Positions 59,042 through 64,000 of a DNA stretch of 64,000 nt are shown here, piece by piece. The notes beneath the pieces were generated by a model. It was not told the DNA's origin. It did not search any database and worked only from the letters and a program-made list of their open reading frames with translations. Both the position numbers and the translations under genes were made by a program. This stretch comes from Acorus gramineus (Eukaryota; Streptophyta; Magnoliopsida; Acorales; Acoraceae), in NCBI GenBank assembly GCA_030737835.1, contig CM060856.1:10829670-10893669 (forward strand), in the 5' to 3' direction. The number at the start of each line of letters is the position of its first letter. Position 1 is the first letter of the stretch.

Positions 59042-59315
59042 ATGCGCTTTTTTTTCTAATACATGGACGGACCGTGAAGGCCGCACAACCCAAAATGAAT
59101 GATTTGCTTTTCTTTGGCTTTTACAAAACTACTCTATTGATAATTCAAAATGTTCTTGGAATTCGCATACACACTCGAATATGGATCGTTTTTCAATGAA
59201 ATGAAAAGCAGAGGTTATTCCAGATCCGAAATTTAAATAATTGAAGAGCGAGATGCAAAGTCGATTTTGTGTATAGGACAATTCTACGTGTGATTGTTGG
59301 GTCCATTTCATTCTT
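59042..59315. repeat. Dispersed 270-bp duplication, copy 2
   Basis: Second copy of 56822-57089, about 2.2 kb away in the same orientation, with several small insertions and deletions. A TA microsatellite adjoins its left end. Confidence 0.8.
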
Positions 59316-62300
59316 CTAAAAAAAACACAAAACCTTAGTATAACTACATTTTGGACTTTCCAACTCTCTTTGAAATTCCAAAGTTATTGATCTTGGTCAC
59401 GTGAATCACAAGGCTGATTAAGACTACAACTTATGTGTGTTTATGCCACATAAAATTTGAGGGGAAATGAGAAAAACTAAAAATATTTTATTTGACCATT
59501 TATAAAAACATGATGTTTATGTCAAATAAAAAGTGAAATAACTTTCTTTTTTTTTTTGCTATTTTGTAATTATTAGAACATGAAGGAATTTTTTTTGTCA
59601 TCCTAGAGAAGGAAAAGTATTGGGGGATCTCATTCTCATTTATTTTTATTTTTTTGTTATTTTCCATCACTTTCTGCAATGGCATAAACAATATATTTTA
59701 TATTTTTTATCATTTTTCATCACACTCACTTATGAATAACAGTTTTTATTTTTCATCTCTGTTGTTGACATAAACAACATATAAGCTGAACTTTAAAATC
59801 ATCTTATTTTATTATATTTTTCATTAAAGATTGTGTTGTTGGGATTTTGTGTCAATCCGGCGTATCACATCGGATATCGGATAGCTATGATAAAATCATA
59901 TCAGGCAGAACACTTAATGAGTAGAATTATTTAAAATTTAATCTAGTGAAATTTTGTTTTACTAAATGTCCTGGATATGCTGTTTGATTTAAATCAACAA
60001 TCATCATTGGTGTCATTCTGTATTATAATTATTGTTTTTGCCCGTATTCACTAAAAATCATGCTCATAAAATTGACATCAATCTAGTAATTTAATACCTA
60101 TCAAAATAAAACGATTCTCCACTTTTCCTTCTCCACTTTTCCTTACTGTGATCATTCAAAAATTTTACAACTGGTTGTCTGGTTCATTGAATGATTAAGA
60201 GTGATGATGCATCACTGTTGTCAATCTGTCATGTGTTGTGACTCTGTCTCTCTCTGAATTTACAGGCACTCAGTTCCTTTCTCTCACAAGTCACAACCAA
60301 TCCCAGCTTAAATGTCAAGCCAATCCCTCTCACGTTTGTAGATAATTGACTTTCTAAGCTTAAGTAAACATGGTGTTCCTTTCGATTCATAAAAAAGGAC
60401 CAAATAATCAATCCTATATATCTTTGTTTTTGGTGGGTAATCCTATATATCTTGATCAGACAGCTAAAAATAAAATCATATATACGTTCCACTATTTCCA
60501 TTTTAGATCGTTTTCAGGTTCGTTTTCAGGTTCGTTTTCCTTGTTTTGTGGGTATATATATATTATATATGCATAAATTGTGAAAGAAAAGAAAGATTCT
60601 TTGACAAAAATCAATATTGTGGGGAATATAATATAATTGATATAGATCGAGTGAGATTTGTTGACAAAAGTTTTGCTGTTATTTTTTTTTTCCCTGGTTC
60701 ATAAAAGAACTTCAAAGAAGAAATCATAAACCTATAATCTCGGTGTGTAGTCTTTTAAGTGAGCCAAAACATGGATTATTGCTACTTCATAAGATCTTAC
60801 ACAATCTTTATGAAAAAAAGTTCTCAAAATAGATCTATTTATGCAAACTAATCTTTGATAAATAGGCTAACACCCCCTTATCTGAAAAGGAGCTAGGTCA
60901 GATAATCAAATCCAAAAAGGCATAAAATTTTAAAAAAGAAAAAAAATAATTTATCAAATGAAAGAGAAAGTCAAACAACTATTTTTTTTTACTAGAACTA
61001 TAAAGCTAAGCTTAATTAGATTACTCGTCTAATGCCACACCCATGCTAATCAACAAAATACTTTGATTTTTTCTGATTGTTTGGAAGAGTACTATGATGG
61101 AATGCCTCCCGTTTTTATCAACCATAAGTACGCACTGTGAAATAGATAAGAAATATGCTTATTTTTTAAGTATATACCTCGTTAGCTATACATGATAAGT
61201 TAGCATGTACTACCGTAACTATTCTAAAGAGGCTAACTTATTATATATAGTTTATATATGCTAATGGATATAAATACTTTTCAATGCAATTTTTAAAAAA
61301 TTATCTCATTTAATATTTTCACATACATTTCAAAAATAAACATGTCACATTTATCTCTCTCACATATTTTCAAACACAAACACTTTATGCATTACCAGGG
61401 TTAGTCATTTTCAACCTCTTATTCACCACTTATTATCATATATAATATAATAAGGGTGAATCAAACAAAAAAATATCACTTCTATATATGTTATCCAATA
61501 ATAAAAAAAAACTACAATCAAATAAAAAATTGCGCAAAGGGGAGGTTAGTGTATCATTATCATGATGGATAACCAGTGCCTGCATGTGGTTTCCGTGGCA
61601 TCATTCATTCAATAAACCTTCATGCCTCTCTCTTGAGACTTGAGAGGGAAACTCATTCTAAAACCATACATGGCGTTTATTGAAAGTAAAAAATGGGGGA
61701 GGGGGAGAAGGGGACATCTTACCTGCAATTTTAATTTGGAACAACATACACCATTCGCGCCATAGTAATGCAATGACGAAACGTGTATAAAATTAGTGAT
61801 TAGTGTTTACTTAGTAATGACACTGTGACACCTTGCACAGAGAAATTCATCATAATTATAGGTGGATTGAGACCTGCCATCAGCATCCAATAAAGTTTCA
61901 ATTAAGCTCATAGTTTTATATTATGCATTCAACCGTTAATTACTTAATTATAACTTCAATCCTAATTGAATTGATATTTCTGTTATGTTTTGATTAAAGG
62001 GTATTCCAGAAGGTGGAAATTAGAGGTTTATAAGCTAATTATAGCACGACTACAAACAACAATGATTGAAGAAAGTAAAAAAGAGTCTCTCCAATAATAA
62101 GATAATAAAAGCCATTAAAAACATAAAAAGTCCATATCTTTGAAACACAAACCCTGATCTTCAGAGCATCTCCTTGATAAATAAGTCTAAAAAATTAGAT
62201 TAATCCAAACAAAATATATTAAATCTGACTCTTTAAATAATGAACTTCATAAATATCATAAAAACCTTACTATAATTAATAAATAGATCATGAAATCTTT

Positions 62301-63557
62301 TTTATTAGGATTATATAATATGTGAGTGCTACATACTTGACTCCTCATCATAAAACCCATGTTTATTATCATATAATATCTTTATATGACATAAAATTTA
62401 TAAAATGGATGTTACACGTGCACAAGCAAGTTAGGGATGAGCTTCGCTCTTCAACAATGTAACAGTGTAGAAACACTATTCAGCTGTAGCACAGTGACTA
62501 CTGTTGCCTAGCTACCAACTTGAAACCTCCTAGTTCACTTGAGATAATATTTGATGATGCATTATTTTATTTTATTTTATAAAAAAAATGTGGGTATCTT
62601 CATTTTAATTGTAAATAAAAAAACATGTCCAAATTGATGATGAGAGGATCAAAAGGGGAAAAAACAAAACAAGTATAAACCGTTCTCCAAATGAATATGC
62701 GACTCCCTCGATCTATCAAATTTTTACCCTTACTTCATTCCACAATTTTAATAGAAAATACTCACATCCGAACTCGATCATACACATCAAGGTTTTGCTT
62801 TTGACGAGCATGATATAATAATCAAATTGTATTCTCAAATGATAAATATGGAGAGGATAGGATCATCCATACATTTTGAACGACATTATATATCCATATC
62901 TTCTGAGGATACTAGTCACATAGAAAGTAAATTAAATTTGGAAGACTTCAGATAGGGGTTATCCCTGAATTTTGAGTCTCGCGCTTATCTATCAGGTTAA
63001 TTTTAAACAAGTCAAACTTGTTATTTGGAGAGTTAGATTCAATATATAACAAACCAGCTAGACGACGACCTTGAAGAAATGTCTCGAAGGTTTGGAGAGA
63101 AAAAAAGTTTGATGCCATGCAGGTTGAATTTTTAAGCCTCCATTCTCACTTCACCTACCACACTACCTACCACGAGGTCCACGAGACGTAGAAGAATAAT
63201 CACACATATAATCCTTCACCGATAAGTCCCTCCCGTCGTTGTTTGAGGTGTATATATTATCAAATGTCAAAAGCCATGCATGTTAATCTCATGAGATGAG
63301 ATCAAGTATCCCATCATGTGTTCAATACAGTTTTCACTTGAATATAAGCATATAATTGATAATCTCACATTAATTAATAATCTCGATCACATGTCTAAGA
63401 ATGAGGGGCAGTTTGAAACCTATTTGAACTTGTTATTGCTTTTCCAAAATATAAAAATTCAAAAATGTTTTCAAACAGTCTAAAAATAGCTTGGTTAATT
63501 AAAAAAAAACTTGGTTTCAACTTTTTAAAAAATATGTTTGTTAAAAAAATAAAAAAG
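59316..63557. other. AT-rich gene-free region
   Basis: 4.2 kb without a recognisable gene, RNA or full-length transposon. A short triple repeat of GTTTTCAGGTTC occurs at about 60510-60540. All open frames are short and AT-driven. Confidence 0.5.
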
Positions 63558-63655
63558 TGAGCTTCATAGGAATCGAGTTTTATTAAGCTACTTTGTACAA
63601 AATCATAATTTTCAAATAGATTTTCACATAGACAACCCTTAAATTGTGGTGATTT
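63558..63655. repeat. Dispersed MITE-like repeat, copy 2
   Basis: Similar throughout to 19031-19128 (GTGAGCTTCATAGGAATCGA start; TTAAGCTACTTTGTACAAAA). It is surrounded by AT-rich DNA to the window end at 64000, in which nothing else is recognised. Confidence 0.6.
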
Positions 63656-64000
63656 TTTTATAGTTCTTACCATGCCACTTATTTTTCAGATTTTTATTAG
63701 TGATTGATCATCTCTCTAATGGCATCTCTAATTTTAGCAATGACATTTCTTCTCCTCAACAGACTAGCTAGCATACCAAACCAACCTAATTAAATATAAA
63801 AAACCAACCTAAACCACCAACCATGCATATTAAAAAAAAAGAAGTTGTTCATCAATCATCTCAATAAAGATCCTATATATATATATACACAATATATGAA
63901 GCACTAGCCTGGTTTATGAGTGATTGTGACTTGTGAGAAGGTTATCTATACTCATGACCAAAATTTTGCCAAATCAGCACAATGCGGGGAAGGTAATAAA

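Noticed and set aside
56822-59315. The 270-bp duplicates as LTRs of a retroelement
   Set aside because: No TG/CA ends, primer-binding site, purine tract or target duplication; the DNA between has no element features.

Overview
The window is nuclear DNA of a flowering plant. Its seven protein-coding genes are all typical plant genes, interrupted by GT-AG (and two apparent GC-AG) introns, and separated by AT-rich spacers full of small non-autonomous transposons. The two long single-exon PPR reading frames are very GC-rich at their 5' ends and become less so toward the 3' end, while the rest of the DNA is AT-rich. That gradient is most common in monocots, so a non-grass monocot is my best guess; this is inference, not proof.

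Layout: (1) 1-3348, minus: plastid RNA polymerase sigma factor SIG1, its last exon(s) beyond the left edge. (2) 3.35-9.1 kb: spacer with a 943-bp long-terminal-inverted-repeat transposon flanked by a perfect 8-bp target duplication. (3) 9.1-14.2 kb, plus: RING-H2 E3 ubiquitin ligase with a possible N-myristoylation start. (4) 14.6-17.0 kb, plus: intronless PLS-class PPR editing factor, AEF1-like. (5) 17.6-22.3 kb, plus: BZR1-type beta-amylase BAM8-like, a nuclear transcription factor with an amylase-like domain that here lacks catalytic residues. (6) 22.9-25.1 kb: three MITEs in a row (two Mutator-like, one hAT-like). (7) 25.8-37.1 kb, minus: an 18-exon YAK1-family (DYRK) protein kinase with a reading-frame break in its tail and a duplicated exon; a Harbinger-type MITE sits in intron 1. 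(8) 39.4-41.7 kb: a non-autonomous LTR retroelement fossil with 180-bp LTRs and an interior of GC-rich tandem repeats. (9) 43.4-49.5 kb, plus: EMB1270-like P-class PPR-SMR protein. (10) 51.1-54.6 kb, minus: PRONE-domain ROP-GEF. (11) 54.6-64 kb: gene-free DNA containing a duplicated ROPGEF upstream segment, a second dispersed 270-bp duplication and MITE-like sequence.

Three of the seven genes (SIG1, AEF1, EMB1270) act in organelle gene expression: plastid transcription, RNA editing and intron splicing. The others act in nuclear transcription (BAM8-like) and signalling (YAK1, ROPGEF, RING E3). Nothing suggests they form a functional cluster; plant genes are normally independent transcription units. 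No rRNA, convincing tRNA, CRISPR array or organellar insertion was seen. The points most worth a second look are the catalytically disabled BAM8-like protein, the frame break plus exon duplication in the YAK1-like gene, the tandem-repeat LTR element, and a 5-codon uORF whose stop codon directly abuts the AEF1 start codon. Exon borders were read by eye and may be off by a base or two.
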